47,162 bases of DNA from JAYVYM01 sp046593925 (GTDB taxonomy: Bacteria; Actinomycetota; Actinomycetes; Mycobacteriales; SCTD01), in the NCBI GenBank assembly GCA_046593925.1, contig JBKJQN010000075.1:1-47162 (forward strand), given 5' to 3'. Positions within the stretch are counted from its first letter, which is position 1. The number at the start of each line of letters is the position of its first letter. Below the pieces are notes generated by a model. That model made no database searches. It was not told the origin of the DNA and saw only the letters and a list, made by a program, of their open reading frames with translations. The position numbers and the translations under genes were made by a program. Positions 1-8,143 of this stretch are shown here, in pieces.

Positions 1-666
1 GTCGAGCAGCACCTGCCGCTGGTGGAGTACCTCGCGCGACGCTTCCGCAACCGCGGCGAGCCGCTGGACGACCTGGTGCAGGTCGCGACGATCGGGCTGA
101 TCAAGAGCGTCGACCGGTTCGACCTCGAGCGCGGCGTGGAGTTCTCGACGTACGCCACCCCGACGATCGTGGGTGAGATCAAGAGGCACTTCCGTGACAA
201 GGGCTGGGCGATCCGGGTACCCCGCCGGCTGCAGGAGCTCAAGCTCAGCCTGACCAAGGCGACCAGCGAGCTGTCACAGAAGAACGGCCGCTCGCCGACG
301 GTGGCCGAGCTCGCCGGTCACCTCGGCCTCACCGACGAGGAGATCCTCGAGGGCCTGGAGTCCGCAAATGCCTACTCCGCGGTCAGTCTGGACGCCCCCG
401 ACGGCGGTGACGACGACTCGCCGTCGGTGTCGGACTCACTCGGGATCACCGACGACGCGCTCGAGGGCGTGGAGTACCGGGAGTCGCTCAAGCCGCTGCT
501 GGAGAAGCTGCCGGCCCGCGAGAAGAAGATCCTGATGCTGCGGTTCTTCGGCGGGATGACCCAGAGCCAGATCGCTGGTGAGCTCGGGATCAGCCAGATG
601 CATGTCTCCAGGCTGCTGGCCCGTACCCTCGCGCAGCTGCGTGAGGGCCTGCTCTCGGAGGAGTAG
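1..666 (+). CDS. SigF/SigB-family RNA polymerase sigma factor, 5' end outside window
   Basis: The frame is open from base 1 and ends at TAG 664-666, so at least 221 residues are visible and the N-terminus lies upstream. The product is an alternative sigma factor of the SigB/SigF/SigG group that directs RNA polymerase to general-stress or developmental promoters. Region 2 is seen in DDLVQVATIGLIKSVDRFD and FSTYATPTIVGEIKRHFRD, region 3 in the ELSQKNGRSPTVAELA stretch, and region 4 as the C-terminal helix-turn-helix around MTQSQIAGELGISQMHVSR. An anti-sigma factor gene usually lies directly upstream in this family but is not in the window. The family call is firm; the exact paralogue is inferred. 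Confidence 0.9.
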   Translation, partial: VEQHLPLVEYLARRFRNRGEPLDDLVQVATIGLIKSVDRFDLERGVEFSTYATPTIVGEIKRHFRDKGWAIRVPRRLQELKLSLTKATSELSQKNGRSPTVAELAGHLGLTDEEILEGLESANAYSAVSLDAPDGGDDDSPSVSDSLGITDDALEGVEYRESLKPLLEKLPAREKKILMLRFFGGMTQSQIAGELGISQMHVSRLLARTLAQLREGLLSEE

Positions 667-670
667 CCGC

Positions 671-1078
671 TCAGCCGGCGCCCCTGAAGACGGCCCGGCT
701 GCCGGGCGTCACCAGCGCCCAGAGCACAGCGGCCGCGACGCCCAGCAGCGGGACGCCGACGACCAGGACGCCGCCCTGCAGCAGCCCGACGGCGACGACC
801 ACGACGAACACCTGGGTCAGGACGCTGGGCGACAGCGCCCATCCCCGGCCCCTGGCGAGGGCCCGTCCGACCACCAGCAGGGCCAGGCCGACGGCGGCGG
901 CGAGCAGCCCGGCGAGCACGGTCGCACGTCGGTCCTCGGGCGAGCCGAGAATGCCGGATGCGCCGTACACCACCCCGAGGACGACCAGGGCTGCCGCCTG
1001 TAGCAGGACCAGCCCGGCGGCTCGGCGCAACGACCGCGGGGGCCTGGCCACCGGGGGCGGGTCCAGGTCACCATCCAC
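671..1078 (-). CDS. small four-helix membrane protein, function unknown
   Basis: A 135-residue protein with a hydrophilic, basic N-terminus of about 20 residues followed by four hydrophobic stretches, so a small integral membrane protein. No catalytic motif is recognised. The GTG start at 1078 is chosen because a TAGCCT hexamer (1091-1086 on the minus strand) lies 7 nt upstream and no Shine-Dalgarno is visible, which fits a leaderless transcript. The gene is convergent with the sigma-factor gene (4 bp apart) and divergent from the lipid-kinase gene, 48 bp away. Membrane topology is read from hydrophobicity only. Confidence 0.65.
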   Translation of the reverse strand: MDGDLDPPPVARPPRSLRRAAGLVLLQAAALVVLGVVYGASGILGSPEDRRATVLAGLLAAAVGLALLVVGRALARGRGWALSPSVLTQVFVVVVAVGLLQGGVLVVGVPLLGVAAAVLWALVTPGSRAVFRGAG

Positions 1079-1085
1079 CAGCCAG

Positions 1086-1120
1086 AGGCTAGCGGTGCCC
1101 CGGCCGGCGCTGACTAGGAT
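1086..1120. promoter_or_regulatory. back-to-back leaderless promoters
   Basis: TAGCCT at 1091-1086 (minus) precedes GTG 1078 by 7 nt and TAGGAT at 1115-1120 (plus) precedes GTG 1127 by 6 nt. Both look like -10 elements whose transcripts begin at the start codon. No clear -35 is seen. Confidence 0.55.
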
Positions 1121-1126
1121 GCCAGC

Positions 1127-2044
1127 GTGCGAGCGCTGCTGGTCGTCAACCCCACGGCCACGGCCACGACCGCGAGGGCTCGTGACGTGCTCGGCCGGGC
1201 GCTGGCCAGCGAGACTCGCCTCGAGGTCGTCGAGACCAAGGCCCGCGGTCACGCGACCGAACTGGCGAACGCCGCTGCGGGCGAGTTCGACGTCGTCGTG
1301 GCGCTCGGCGGTGACGGCACCGTGAACGAGGTCGTCAACGGTCTGCTGGCTGAGGGGCCGCGACCCGGGCTGCCGGCTCTGGCGGTCGTACCCGGCGGCA
1401 GCACCAACGTCTTCGCGCGCGCCCTGGGCCTCCCGAACTCCCCCGTGGAGGCCACCAGCGTCCTGCTCGAGGCACTGCGGCGCGGTCGCCGGCGCACCGT
1501 CGGGCTGGGCCGGGCCGATGACCGCTGGTTCACCTTCAACGCCGGTCTGGGGTTGGACGCCGGCGCGGTCCGCCGGGTGGACCGGTCCCGGGCCGCGGGC
1601 CGGCGCGCCACCCCGGGTCGCTACATCCGCGCAGGCTTCCTGCAGTTCCTCGTGCAGACCGATCGCCGGGAGCCGGCCCTGCTCCTGGAGCGTCCCGGCC
1701 ACCGGCCCGAGCGGCTCGGCCTGGCCCTGGTCTGCAACACCTCACCCTGGACATACCTCGGCGACCGGGCCGTCGACCCGTGCCCTCGGGCGTCGTTCGA
1801 CACCGGGCTGGACGTGTTCGGCCTGCGTCGGCTGCGCATCCTGCCGACGCTGTGGCACCTGCAGCAGATTGTCGCCCGGACGCCCCGCCCGCGCGGTCGC
1901 GACGTGGTGGCCATCCACGACGCAGCCGAGCTGGTCGTGTCATCGGGGCAGCCGCAGCCGTTCCAGCTCGACGGCGAGGACCTCGGCGACCGCACCCGCG
2001 TCGTCCTGACCAGCGTGCCCTCGGCGCTGTCCGTGGTGGCCTGA
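1127..2044 (+). CDS. diacylglycerol kinase family lipid kinase
   Basis: A 305-residue protein of the DagK/YegS/sphingosine-kinase fold, which phosphorylates diacylglycerol or a related lipid with ATP at the membrane. The N-terminal domain opens MRALLVVNPTAT and carries the diagnostic GGDGTVNEV loop near residues 64-72 and the PGGSTNVFAR segment near residue 90. The C-terminal beta-sandwich ends QPFQLDGEDLG as expected. The GTG start is set by TAGGAT (1115-1120) only 6 nt upstream, a leaderless arrangement. In mycobacteria such kinases contribute to phosphatidylinositol mannoside synthesis, but the substrate here cannot be read. A pentanucleotide repeat begins one base after the stop codon. 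Confidence 0.88.
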   Translation: MRALLVVNPTATATTARARDVLGRALASETRLEVVETKARGHATELANAAAGEFDVVVALGGDGTVNEVVNGLLAEGPRPGLPALAVVPGGSTNVFARALGLPNSPVEATSVLLEALRRGRRRTVGLGRADDRWFTFNAGLGLDAGAVRRVDRSRAAGRRATPGRYIRAGFLQFLVQTDRREPALLLERPGHRPERLGLALVCNTSPWTYLGDRAVDPCPRASFDTGLDVFGLRRLRILPTLWHLQQIVARTPRPRGRDVVAIHDAAELVVSSGQPQPFQLDGEDLGDRTRVVLTSVPSALSVVA

Positions 2045-2045
2045 C

Positions 2046-2110
2046 GCACCGCACCGCACCGCACCGCACCGCACCGCACCGCACCGCACCGCACCGCACC
2101 GCACCGCACC
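2046..2110. repeat. GCACC pentanucleotide tandem repeat, 13 copies
   Basis: Thirteen perfect head-to-tail copies of GCACC start one base after the TGA of the lipid-kinase gene. It is the only perfect long microsatellite noticed in the window. The unit is not a multiple of three, but it lies outside any credible coding sequence, between the kinase stop and the whiB1 leader. Confidence 0.97.
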
Positions 2111-2249
2111 GCCTTGCCAGGTCCGGGTGGGCTGCGGGTTTGGCTGAGCTGGAACCCGGGGAGCGTGTCTGGCGAGGACGTGACGAACCCGACACGGCCC
2201 AACTCAAGACGCCGGGCAAGGCCCTTGCCTGCGCCTTCACCCGGTGCAA

Positions 2250-2259
2250 GTGTTAACAC
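2250..2259. promoter_or_regulatory. 10-bp palindrome in the whiB1 leader
   Basis: GTGTTAACAC is self-complementary and is the most AT-rich spot in the 225-bp stretch between the GCACC repeat and whiB1. It could be an operator or part of the promoter; no protein can be assigned. The rest of 2111-2335 shows no gene. Confidence 0.2.
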
Positions 2260-2335
2260 CCCGTGGCGCCAACGCGACGGGGGTACCGCGCCCAGCCCAG
2301 CAGGGTCGGCCGCACCAGACGAGGAGTTGGACCGC

Positions 2336-2587
2336 ATGGACTGGCGCCACCACGCGCTCTGCCGTGACGAGGACCCCGAGCTGTTCTTCCCGATCGGCAC
2401 CGCAGGCCCCGCCGCGGTCCAGGTCGAGGAGGCCAAGCTGGTCTGCCGGCGCTGCCCCGTTGTCGCCGACTGCCTGACCTGGGCCCTGGACAGCGGTCAG
2501 GACTCCGGTGTCTGGGGCGCCACCAGCGAGGACGAGCGGCGCCTCCTGGCCCGCCGGAGCATCCGGCTTCGCGCCCACTCCGGCTAG
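2336..2587 (+). CDS. whiB1: WhiB1-type iron-sulfur transcription factor
   Basis: An 83-residue WhiB-like protein with the four cluster cysteines at C9, C37, C40 and C46 (spacing C-x27-C-x2-C-x5-C) and the turn G-V-W-G near residue 58. It starts MDWRHHALCRDEDPELFFP, close to M. tuberculosis WhiB1 as remembered (84 residues). WhiB1 binds a nitric-oxide-sensitive 4Fe-4S cluster and region 4 of the principal sigma factor, and is essential in mycobacteria. The ATG is preceded by GAGGAG at 2321-2326 with 9-nt spacing. It converges on pdtaS (3 bp between stops), the same arrangement as Rv3219-Rv3220c. Confidence 0.95.
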   Translation: MDWRHHALCRDEDPELFFPIGTAGPAAVQVEEAKLVCRRCPVVADCLTWALDSGQDSGVWGATSEDERRLLARRSIRLRAHSG

Positions 2588-2590
2588 CCC

Positions 2591-4060
2591 TCAGGTCGCC
2601 AGCGGCAGCCAGAGGAGCGCCTCGGTCCCGCCGCCGTCTCGCGGCCGCAGCGCAATCGTTCCGCGAAGCTCGCCCTCCACCAGGGTGCGCACGATCTGCA
2701 GCCCCAGCCGCGGGGACGTCGTCAGGTCGAAATCTGTGGGCAGTCCCTGACCGTCGTCCTGCACCATCAGCCGTACCACTCCGTCGGCGCGTTCGGCACG
2801 GACCTCGATGTGCCCCGGGCCGGTGGGAAAGGCGTGCTCGACGGCGTTCTGGACCAGCTCGGTGAGCACCATCGACAGCGGGGTCGCGACCTCGGCGGGC
2901 AGCATGCCGACGTCGCCATGCCGGCGTACGACGACGTCGGCCTCCGGCGCCGCCACCTCGGCGCACATCGCGAGGACACGGTCGGCAATGCCGTCGAAGG
3001 CCACCATTTCGTCGAGCGCCAGCGACAGCGTCTCGTGGACCATCGCAATGCTGGCGACCCGGCGTACCGACTCCTCCAGCGCCGCTCGAGCCGACGGGTC
3101 CAGCAGGCGGCGGGCCTGCAGGCGCAGTAGTGCGGCCACCGTCTGAAGGTTGTTCTTCACCCGGTGGTGGATCTCCCGGATGGTGGCGTCCTTGCCCATG
3201 ATCTGCCGGTCGCGGCGGCGCAGCTCGGTCACGTCGCGGACCAGGACGAGCGCGCCGCGGGGCTCCCCCGCGGGCAGCAGCGGCATCGCCCGCAGCAGCA
3301 CGGTCGCCCCCTGTGCCTCCACCTCGGACTCCCGGGGCTCGCGGAACCGCAAGGCGGCGGCCAGAGCCGCCGACCCGCGTGGCTCATCGAGCCCCTGACC
3401 GGCTGACAGCGCTGCCACGGTGTGCCCGAGGTGCACCCCGAGCAAGTCGCCGGAGACGCCGAGGCGACGGTAGGCGGACAGCGCGTTCGGGCTGGCATAC
3501 ACGACGTGGCCGGTGCGGTCCAGCCGCAGCAGCCCATCCCCGACGCGTGGTGCGCTCTCCGGGTCGGCCCCGGGGCCCGGGTAGGGGAAGGTCCCCTCCG
3601 AGACCATCTGCAGTAGCTCACCGGCGCTGCTCAGGTAGGCCAGCTCCAGCTGGCTCGGGGTGCGGCCGGCGCTCTGCTGCTGATCGCGGGACAGCACCGC
3701 GACCACCGTCTTCCCGCGCAGGACCGGCACGCTCTCCCGGCGGATCGGCAGCCGCCCCGACGAGTCGGGCTCGCCCGGCCCTGCCGCCCGGGTCGCGGGC
3801 GAGGCCCGCTCGAGCCGCCGTGCCGGCTCACCACGCAGCTCGGTACCCACCACGTCGTACGGGTAGGCCGTCGGTCCGGTGGTCGGACGCATGTGGGCCG
3901 CCGCCAGCCAGCAGCCGTCCAGGGTGCTCACCCAGAGCACCAGGTCGGCGAAGGACAGGTCGCTGACGAGCTGCCACTCCGCGACCAGCCGGTGCAGCCA
4001 GTCGATGTCGGCGGGGGTGAGCGCGGTGCGGTCGTGCAGCAACTCGGCGAGCGTGGACAC
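2591..4060 (-). CDS. pdtaS: PdtaS-type sensor histidine kinase
   Basis: A 489-residue soluble histidine kinase: GAF-like region (about 1-150), PAS-like region (about 175-280), HisKA_2 dimerisation helix with the phospho-acceptor box IREIHHRVKNNLQT (His298/His299), then a HATPase domain with the N-box LTELVQNAVEHAF and a G-box near DDGQGLP. No membrane segment is present. In mycobacteria PdtaS phosphorylates PdtaR, an ANTAR antiterminator; no pdtaR is in this window. The GTG start at 4060 is supported by TAGGCT (4072-4067, minus) 6 nt upstream, with no Shine-Dalgarno. The neighbour whiB1 and the orientation match the M. tuberculosis locus. Confidence 0.92.
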   Translation of the reverse strand: MSTLAELLHDRTALTPADIDWLHRLVAEWQLVSDLSFADLVLWVSTLDGCWLAAAHMRPTTGPTAYPYDVVGTELRGEPARRLERASPATRAAGPGEPDSSGRLPIRRESVPVLRGKTVVAVLSRDQQQSAGRTPSQLELAYLSSAGELLQMVSEGTFPYPGPGADPESAPRVGDGLLRLDRTGHVVYASPNALSAYRRLGVSGDLLGVHLGHTVAALSAGQGLDEPRGSAALAAALRFREPRESEVEAQGATVLLRAMPLLPAGEPRGALVLVRDVTELRRRDRQIMGKDATIREIHHRVKNNLQTVAALLRLQARRLLDPSARAALEESVRRVASIAMVHETLSLALDEMVAFDGIADRVLAMCAEVAAPEADVVVRRHGDVGMLPAEVATPLSMVLTELVQNAVEHAFPTGPGHIEVRAERADGVVRLMVQDDGQGLPTDFDLTTSPRLGLQIVRTLVEGELRGTIALRPRDGGGTEALLWLPLAT

Positions 4061-4080
4061 CCGGCCAGCCTAGGGACGGC

Positions 4081-4449
4081 GTGCCGACGGGGGCCTCAAG
4101 GCCTGACGCCAGCATTCTCATCGTCACAGTTGTCCTGGCCGCGGTTGGCATTGGCGTGCAGCAGATGAACCGCAGGACCGACCGTCGTGCCAACGCCGTG
4201 AAGGACGCCGCCGTGACAGCCGCGACCATGCCACGGGCCGACAGGACCCTGGAGCCCACCGGCGGGGGCAACTTCCTGCTGACGAACAAGGAGAAGGCGA
4301 GCGCCTACGAGGTGCACATTGACCTGGGCGACACCAGTGGCGCTTTCGGCAACGTCCTGCACCACGACGCCTTCTCGCCCGGCTCGGTCGTGGGTTTCGG
4401 CGCCGAGCCGGACTACAACGGCAAGAACAACACGTGCACCGTAAGGTAG
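4081..4449 (+). CDS. membrane-anchored small protein of unknown function, with in-frame amber codon
   Basis: A 122-residue reading frame with an N-terminal hydrophobic helix (about residues 11-28) followed by a hydrophilic domain rich in Asn, Gly and Asp with one Cys near the end. The family is not recognised. After TAG 4447-4449 the same frame stays open for 28 more codons to TGA 4534-4536, and those codons continue the same polar style, so the stop may be a nonsense mutation in a gene of about 151 codons. The GTG start at 4081 is the first available. It begins the non-conserved block between pdtaS and the anti-sigma gene. Confidence 0.45.
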   Translation: MPTGASRPDASILIVTVVLAAVGIGVQQMNRRTDRRANAVKDAAVTAATMPRADRTLEPTGGGNFLLTNKEKASAYEVHIDLGDTSGAFGNVLHHDAFSPGSVVGFGAEPDYNGKNNTCTVR

Positions 4450-4774
4450 GTGACCGAGCCCGGCGGCACGCCGACGGAGACGTGGAAACACCCGCTGCCG
4501 GCCCAGCCACCGAACGTCGTGGACAGCATCTGGTGACGGCAACACACTGACTAACCGGCAGTGTCACCGCCCAAAGTCGCCAGGTGTCCCAAGAAGCCAA
4601 GTGACACCGCTGCACGTCCAGGTCCCAGCAGCACCTCGTCGTCCTTGCCCCTTGCCCGTGACGAGGTGGCGGCACATAGTCCGGAGCGGCGTTCCAGGGC
4701 GCACGGACCCCTGCCTGTGCGCCGACCGCCGCCGAGCCGCGCCCAGTTCGAGCCGGTGCGGGCAAACTGGACCC

Positions 4775-5074
4775 ATGCAGCAGCGCACCAAGGTGGTCTA
4801 CAAGATCACTTATCCAAACGGCAAAATCTACGTCGGCATGGACCTCACCGGCACGTTGTCTTACTTCGGCAGCGCTCACGGCCCCTCGGTGGCGGCCGAC
4901 TTCACGCCCGAGCAGCGGCGCGACTTCACCGCCCGCAAGCAAGTGCTCTGGGAGTCCGACACCGCAACCGACGCCGAGGTGCGGCAGCGCGAGAAGGAGT
5001 TCATCTGCGCTCTGCGGTCCAACGATCCGCAGGTGGGCTACAACCGCTGGCCTCGGCTGCGTCCCGGCGTCTGA
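4775..5074 (+). CDS. GIY-YIG-nuclease-like small protein
   Basis: A 99-residue protein starting at ATG 4775. It begins with a stretch resembling the GIY-YIG nuclease core, YKITYPNGKIYVG, and later has a conserved-looking Glu/Arg helix (RQREKEFICAL) and a closing VGYNRWP. GIY-YIG domains cut DNA in mobile introns, repair and restriction. Here the first Gly-Ile-Tyr is replaced by Tyr-Lys-Ile, so catalytic activity is uncertain. It is shorter than standalone homing enzymes, about the length of the isolated domain, and sits in a patch of decayed genes, consistent with mobile or defence-related origin. Confidence 0.6.
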   Translation: MQQRTKVVYKITYPNGKIYVGMDLTGTLSYFGSAHGPSVAADFTPEQRRDFTARKQVLWESDTATDAEVRQREKEFICALRSNDPQVGYNRWPRLRPGV

Positions 5075-5227
5075 CACCCTGCCGCCCGCCACGTCGGGGG
5101 CTGGGGAGATGCCTCCGCCGGACTAGGTCGCGGTCACGCCGGGGCTCTTGCGTGTCGTGGCCAGGAACCATGGCCGCGCCGTCCTAGCGTCGGGGCCGGG
5201 GACGCCAGCGAGCAGCGCACCTTCTCT

Positions 5228-5737
5228 ATGGGGCACCTTGCGGAGTGGGCCGGGCGCCTGGAGTGGCGCGCCGTCCTGGTGGCTCAGACGCTGGCTCTAC
5301 GCAAACCTGGAGCGCGTCGCTTTCGGCCGACGTATCACGGAGATCGAGCAGCCCGTGGCCCAGTTCGGCGTGCCCGACTGGAGCAACGCAACAGTCCAAG
5401 ACGTCAAGGGCTGGTGCAAGGCCGCTGCGGGTGCCATGGAGGAACGCAATGACTGGTTTCATGCCGTGCTGGAGCCGCGTTACCGCGATGGCGAGAGCAC
5501 TTCTGAGTTCGTGAGCACGGACTTCGGCAAGAAAAGTCGCAGGACTCCTCGTGGGAGCAAGTGGTCCGCACTTGCGTCAAGGTGCAGCGAGCGGTGGCCG
5601 ATGCCGACACGCTCGCCGCGAGCCTTCGCCCTGGGGGCGGATTCTTGCGCCTCGTCCCCGTCACGATGGGCTCCGTCATGATCGACCCGGCGCTGCTGGA
5701 GGACGTGCCGCTCCCCACGGAGAGAGGTATCACGTAG
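5228..5737 (+). pseudogene. hypothetical gene broken by two frameshifts
   Basis: Three frames together read as one protein of about 168 residues. The first runs from ATG 5228 (MGHLAEWAGRLEWRAVLVAQ) to about 5297, the second from about 5290 to 5536 (containing FGVPDWSNATVQDVKGW and ERNDWFHAVLEPRYRDGES), the third from 5537 (SQDSSWEQVVRTCVKVQ) to TAG 5735-5737. The joins fall in a CT dinucleotide run near 5295-5299 and an AAAA run at 5532-5535, the kind of tract where indels arise by slippage or by sequencing error. The protein family is not recognised. Confidence 0.55.
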
Positions 5738-5865
5738 CGCGCTTGTGGAACCTCGTCCTGCTCTGCGACCGCCACCATCACGACCACCACGACCGCGGCC
5801 ACGACCTGGAGCACCACGACGGACGCCGGATCACCCAAACCGGCTGGGGCACCCACCCACCCTGA
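5738..5865 (+). pseudogene. C-terminal remnant of an HNH endonuclease (DUF222 type)
   Basis: The frame reads LWNLVLLCDRHHHDHHDRG and ends with a Gly-Trp-Gly-rich tail at TGA 5863-5865. The Asn-Leu-x-x-Leu-Cys-x-x-His-His pattern is typical of the C-terminal HNH motif of the abundant actinobacterial DUF222/13E12 family, which is several hundred residues long. Nothing of the N-terminal part precedes it, so this is a 5'-truncated fragment abutting the frameshifted gene. Stretch 5866-5994 shows nothing further. Confidence 0.5.
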
Positions 5866-5994
5866 GGATGCCCGGGCACGCCCGGCCCGGAGGGCGGGTC
5901 CCCGGCACCGTGCCAGCATCGTCAGGCGAGGGACAGGGACCGGGCGGGCCGGCAGGGAGCGGGCAGACGCGAGCCCTGACCGCGACGTCGAAGG

Positions 5995-6520
5995 TCAGGC
6001 GCGCGGGAGGATGACCTTCAGCGCCTCGTGGCATCGGCGTTCTTGGAAACATTGCGGGCATCCTCCATCTGCTCGACGGGAAGGGGTGGTTTCCACCTTC
6101 TCGGCGGCGATCAGGCCGCTGGCGACCTCGTCAGCAGTGTGGAGATGGACACGGTGCATGCGAAACATGCTCTGCACAGGGAGCGAGACAGCAGTGCCGT
6201 GGACGCCGATGGCGGCGATCGTGCCGCCGGGCCGGACGATCGCGGCCGCCTGGGGGCAGCGTCTCCAGGTGGCAGGCGGCCTCGATGGACACGCCCACAC
6301 CGAGCCCGTCGCTGAGCGCGAGCCCCTCGGCGACCGGCCTCGATTGCGCCGGTCGCACGGAACTCGAGCCTTCCTGGGGCGGAGCGGGCGGGAGTCGACG
6401 GCGAGGACCCGGGACGCGTCCCAGGTGCCGGCCGGCAGGATCGCGGACAGCCCTACAAAGCCGGCGTCGGCATCGGCACCGGCAGTGGTGGCGGCCACGC
6501 GAACGTCACCCGCAGCGTGC
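5995..6520 (-). pseudogene. zinc-type alcohol dehydrogenase remnant with frameshifts
   Basis: On the minus strand one frame gives a Rossmann-like segment (GFVGLSAILPAGTWDASRV), a second gives ALSDGLGVGVSIEAACH (6131-6358), and the first resumes with AAIVRPGGTIAAIGVHG and ends ALKVILPRA at TGA 5997-5995. In order these match the C-terminal half of GroES/zinc alcohol dehydrogenases. The catalytic N-terminal half is absent and at least two frame changes are needed, so the gene is dead. Confidence 0.6.
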
Positions 6521-6550
6521 CGGCAGCCGGACCACTGGCAGACTGCCCCG

Positions 6551-7576
6551 GTGACCGAGCTGCTGGACGCACCGACCGGGACCGCCGCCGATCCGCTGGT
6601 GGTGGCGCGCGAGCAGGTGCTGGAGCGTGGTGTCGGGCTGTCGCAACAGCAGGCCCTGGAGCTGCTCCGGCTGCCCGACGCGCAGCTGCCCGAGCTCCTG
6701 CAGCTCGCCCACGAGGTACGCGGGCGGCACTGCGGCCCCGAGGTCGAGGTCGAGGGCATCATCAGCCTCAAGACGGGCGGCTGCCCCGAGGACTGCCACT
6801 TCTGCAGCCAGTCCGGACTGTTCACGTCTCCCGTTCGGGCTGCCTGGCTGGACATCCCCTCGCTGGTGCGAGCCGCGGTCGAGACCAGGGCGACCGGTGC
6901 CACCGAGTTCTGCATCGTCGCGGCCGTCCGCGGCCCGGACGCCCGGCTGATGGCCCAGCTCGCGGAGGGCGTCGCGGCCATCCGGGCGGCCGTGGACATC
7001 CAGATCGCCTGCTCGCTCGGGATGCTCACCCAGGAGCAGGTCGACGCGCTCGCGGCCCTCGGCGTGCACCGCTACAACCACAACCTGGAGACCGCCCGCT
7101 CGCACTTCCCGAAGGTCGTCACGACGCACTCCTGGGAGGAGCGGATGGCGACCCTCGAGATGGTCCGCGACGCCGGGATGGAGGTCTGCTGCGGTGGCAT
7201 CCTCGGGATGGGCGAGACCCTCGAGCAGCGCGCGGAGTTCGCAGCGCAGCTCGCCGTGCTCGAGCCCGACGAGGTACCGCTGAACTTTCTCAACCCCCGG
7301 CCTGGTACGCCGTTCGGCGACCTGCCGGTGATGGCGGCCAACGACGCACTGCGGGCCATCGCGGTCTTCCGACTGGCGCTGCCGCGCACGGTGCTGCGCT
7401 ACGCGGGCGGCCGGGAGCTGACCCTCGGCGACCTCGCAAGGGACGGGATGCTCGGCGGCATCAACGCGGTCATCGTCGGCAACTACCTGACGACGCTGGG
7501 CCGCCCGGCCACCGAGGACCTGGACATGCTGACGGAGTTGAAGATGCCCATCAAGGCGCTCTCGCAGACGCTGTAG
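6551..7576 (+). CDS. bioB: biotin synthase, radical SAM
   Basis: A 341-residue radical-SAM enzyme that inserts sulfur into dethiobiotin in the last step of biotin synthesis. The SAM cluster motif is C78-x3-C82-x2-C85 in GGCPEDCHFCSQSG; further family blocks include HRYNHNLETARSHFP, GGILGMGET, LNFLNPRPGTP and GGINAVIVGNYLTT. The GTG at 6551 gives the usual length; an upstream extension in the same frame reads through the dehydrogenase remnant and is rejected. The stop overlaps the start of the glycosylase gene by one base, so the two are probably co-translated. Mycobacterial BioB needs the auxiliary protein BsaP; a candidate domain is at 10351-11028. Confidence 0.95.
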   Translation: MTELLDAPTGTAADPLVVAREQVLERGVGLSQQQALELLRLPDAQLPELLQLAHEVRGRHCGPEVEVEGIISLKTGGCPEDCHFCSQSGLFTSPVRAAWLDIPSLVRAAVETRATGATEFCIVAAVRGPDARLMAQLAEGVAAIRAAVDIQIACSLGMLTQEQVDALAALGVHRYNHNLETARSHFPKVVTTHSWEERMATLEMVRDAGMEVCCGGILGMGETLEQRAEFAAQLAVLEPDEVPLNFLNPRPGTPFGDLPVMAANDALRAIAVFRLALPRTVLRYAGGRELTLGDLARDGMLGGINAVIVGNYLTTLGRPATEDLDMLTELKMPIKALSQTL

Positions 7577-8139
7577 TGCGCTGCTTCGGCGACGGCGACC
7601 CGCTGTACGAGGCGTATCACGACACCGAGTGGGGCCGCCCGCAACTGTCCGAGCAGCAGCTGTACGAGAAGGTCTGCCTGGAAGGCTTCCAGGCCGGGCT
7701 GGCCTGGATCACGGTCCTGCGCAAGCGCGCTGCACTGCGAGAGGCGTTCCGCGGCTTCGACCCGGAGCGGGTGGTCGACCTGGACGTCGAGCCGCTGCTC
7801 GTCGACGCCCGGCTGATCCGCTCCCGCGCCAAGCTGCGCGCCTGCGTCACGAACGCCGGCGCGACGCTCGCGCTGCGGGAGCACGGCGGGCTCTCTGCGC
7901 TGGTCCTCGAGCACGCCTCCCCGGCGCCGGCGCCGGAGCGCTGGGGTGACGTCCCGGCGTCGACGCCGGGCAGCACCGCCCTCGCCGCGCGCCTCAAGCA
8001 GGCCGGCTTCACCTTCGTGGGCCCGGTGACGGCGTACTCGCTGCTGCAGGCCTGCGGGCTGGTCGACGACCATCTGCGCGGGTGCCTGGTGCGCGAGGAG
8101 GTCGAGGCCGAGCGGGCCACCGCGCTGCCACCGGGTTGA
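7576..8139 (+). CDS. tag: DNA-3-methyladenine glycosylase I
   Basis: A 187-residue HhH-superfamily base-excision enzyme removing 3-methyladenine from DNA. The zinc site is visible: C3, H15 in YHDTEWGRP, and the C-terminal H-x3-C of DDHLRGCLV. The block CLEGFQAGLAWITVLRKR matches the helix carrying the catalytic Glu in E. coli Tag. The GTG start shares its G with the bioB stop (TAGTG), implying translational coupling. Downstream, the exporter gene starts 4 bp after the stop, so bioB-tag-tauE form one operon, apparently by position rather than pathway. Confidence 0.92.
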   Translation: MRCFGDGDPLYEAYHDTEWGRPQLSEQQLYEKVCLEGFQAGLAWITVLRKRAALREAFRGFDPERVVDLDVEPLLVDARLIRSRAKLRACVTNAGATLALREHGGLSALVLEHASPAPAPERWGDVPASTPGSTALAARLKQAGFTFVGPVTAYSLLQACGLVDDHLRGCLVREEVEAERATALPPG

Positions 8140-8143
8140 GGAC

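Noticed and set aside
6011..6550. N-terminal extension of bioB by 180 codons
   Set aside because: The extension is antisense to the alcohol dehydrogenase remnant and has no biotin synthase similarity; GTG 6551 gives the normal length.
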